Part shown: piece by piece, positions 6,035-6,483 of the stretch | Layout: each line of letters opens with the position of its first letter | Numbering within the stretch: the first letter of the stretch is position 1 | NCBI GenBank assembly: GCA_017559615.1 | Contig: JAFYRB010000048.1 | Location: 1 to 6,483 of the forward strand | DNA: 6,483 nucleotides | Direction: 5' to 3' | DNA from: Alistipes sp. | Lineage (GTDB): Bacteria > Bacteroidota > Bacteroidia > Bacteroidales > Rikenellaceae | Translations under genes and position numbers: made by a program | The notes under the pieces: generated by a model | Databases searched by the model: none | What the model saw: the letters and a program-made list of their open reading frames with translations, nothing else | What the model was told of the DNA's origin: nothing

Positions 6035-6103
6035 CGGGCAATTTCCTCAGAAGTGGAAATGAAACAGTAAACAAAAAATTAAAAAGGACAAAATTTATTT
6101 AAG

Positions 6104-6483
6104 ATGCCAACAATTCAGCAGCTTGTAAGAAACGGTCGAGTGTCTATGGTGGAGAAGTCTAAGTCTCCAGCACTCGCTGCGTGTCCTCAGCGTCGCGGAG
6201 TATGTACACGTGTGTACACTACGACTCCTAAGAAGCCAAACTCAGCGATGCGTAAGGTTGCACGTGTTAGATTGACAAATGGCAAGGAGGTCAATGCCTA
6301 TATCCCAGGCGAGGGCCACAACTTGCAGGAGCACTCAATCGTGCTTGTTCGTGGTGGTCGTGTTAAGGACCTCCCAGGTGTTCGTTACCACCTCGTACGT
6401 GGTGCGCTTGATTCAGCAGGTGTTGACGGTCGTCGTCAGCGTCGTTCGAAGTATGGTGCTAAGCGTCCAAAGGCAGGTAAGAA
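6104..6483 (+). CDS. rpsL: 30S ribosomal protein S12, 5' part (cut by window end)
   Basis: S12 sits at the decoding centre of the small ribosomal subunit and controls translational accuracy. The first 126 codons are present and the frame is still open at the window edge; only a short Lys-rich tail should be missing. Family landmarks are [44 protein letters not shown] and [11 protein letters not shown]. Lys43 and Lys88 (E. coli mature numbering 42 and 87), where streptomycin-resistance changes are common, are wild type, and Asp89, the RimO methylthiolation site, is kept. The ATG is the only sensible start; a weak AGGA lies 15 nt upstream, too far to act as a normal Shine-Dalgarno sequence. rpsL usually leads rpsG and fusA in the str operon, which would follow outside the window. 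Confidence 0.98.
   Translation, partial: MPTIQQLVRNGRVSMVEKSKSPALAACPQRRGVCTRVYTTTPKKPNSAMRKVARVRLTNGKEVNAYIPGEGHNLQEHSIVLVRGGRVKDLPGVRYHLVRGALDSAGVDGRRQRRSKYGAKRPKAGK

Noticed and set aside
5218..6103. Search for tRNA, rRNA, CRISPR repeats or transposase remains in the large intergenic gap
   Set aside because: No T-arm-like GTTCGAATCC sequence, no regularly spaced repeats of CRISPR size, and no transposase motif were found on either strand.

Overview
The window looks like a chromosomal segment of a Bacteroidota bacterium, most likely order Bacteroidales. Four upstream regions carry the Bacteroidota-type promoter (a -33 TTTG-like box, about 18-20 bp, then TAnnTTTG). Start codons lack good Shine-Dalgarno sequences and sit behind A/T-rich leaders. 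The proteins are of Bacteroidales type. An Alistipes/Rikenellaceae-like source is my guess from the trigger factor N-terminus, recalled from memory and not tested.

Layout, left to right. (1) Positions 1-434 (+) hold the C-terminal end of an elongation factor G paralogue, closed by a strong intrinsic terminator. (2) Positions 566-4026 (-) hold tig, clpP and clpX in transcription order, the widespread trigger factor / ClpP / ClpX arrangement. clpP and clpX are 11 bp apart; tig and clpP are separated by 192 bp containing a perfect 16-bp inverted repeat without a U-tract. A terminator follows clpX. (3) The tig/membrane-gene intergenic region (4027-4233) carries two divergent promoters, one for tig and one whose -10-like box ends only 6 bp before the ATG of the next gene. 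(4) Positions 4234-5217 (+) encode a very hydrophobic protein of about ten membrane segments and unknown function. (5) Positions 5218-6103 contain no convincing protein gene. They hold a promoter-to-terminator unit of about 140 nt (candidate small RNA), a 10-bp-phased ATGC array just upstream of it, a stretch of unknown origin with odd reading frames and small repeats, a 23-bp palindrome, and the rpsL promoter. (6) Positions 6104-6483 (+) are the 5' part of rpsL (ribosomal protein S12), which probably opens the str operon beyond the window.

The theme is protein birth and quality control: a translation factor and S12 at the edges, and the nascent-chain chaperone trigger factor with the ClpXP protease in the middle. 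These genes are ordinary housekeeping genes. The most unusual material is the non-coding stretch 5218-6000, especially the putative small RNA, and the apparently leaderless membrane-protein gene. I found no mobile element with a transposase, no CRISPR array, no tRNA and no rRNA.
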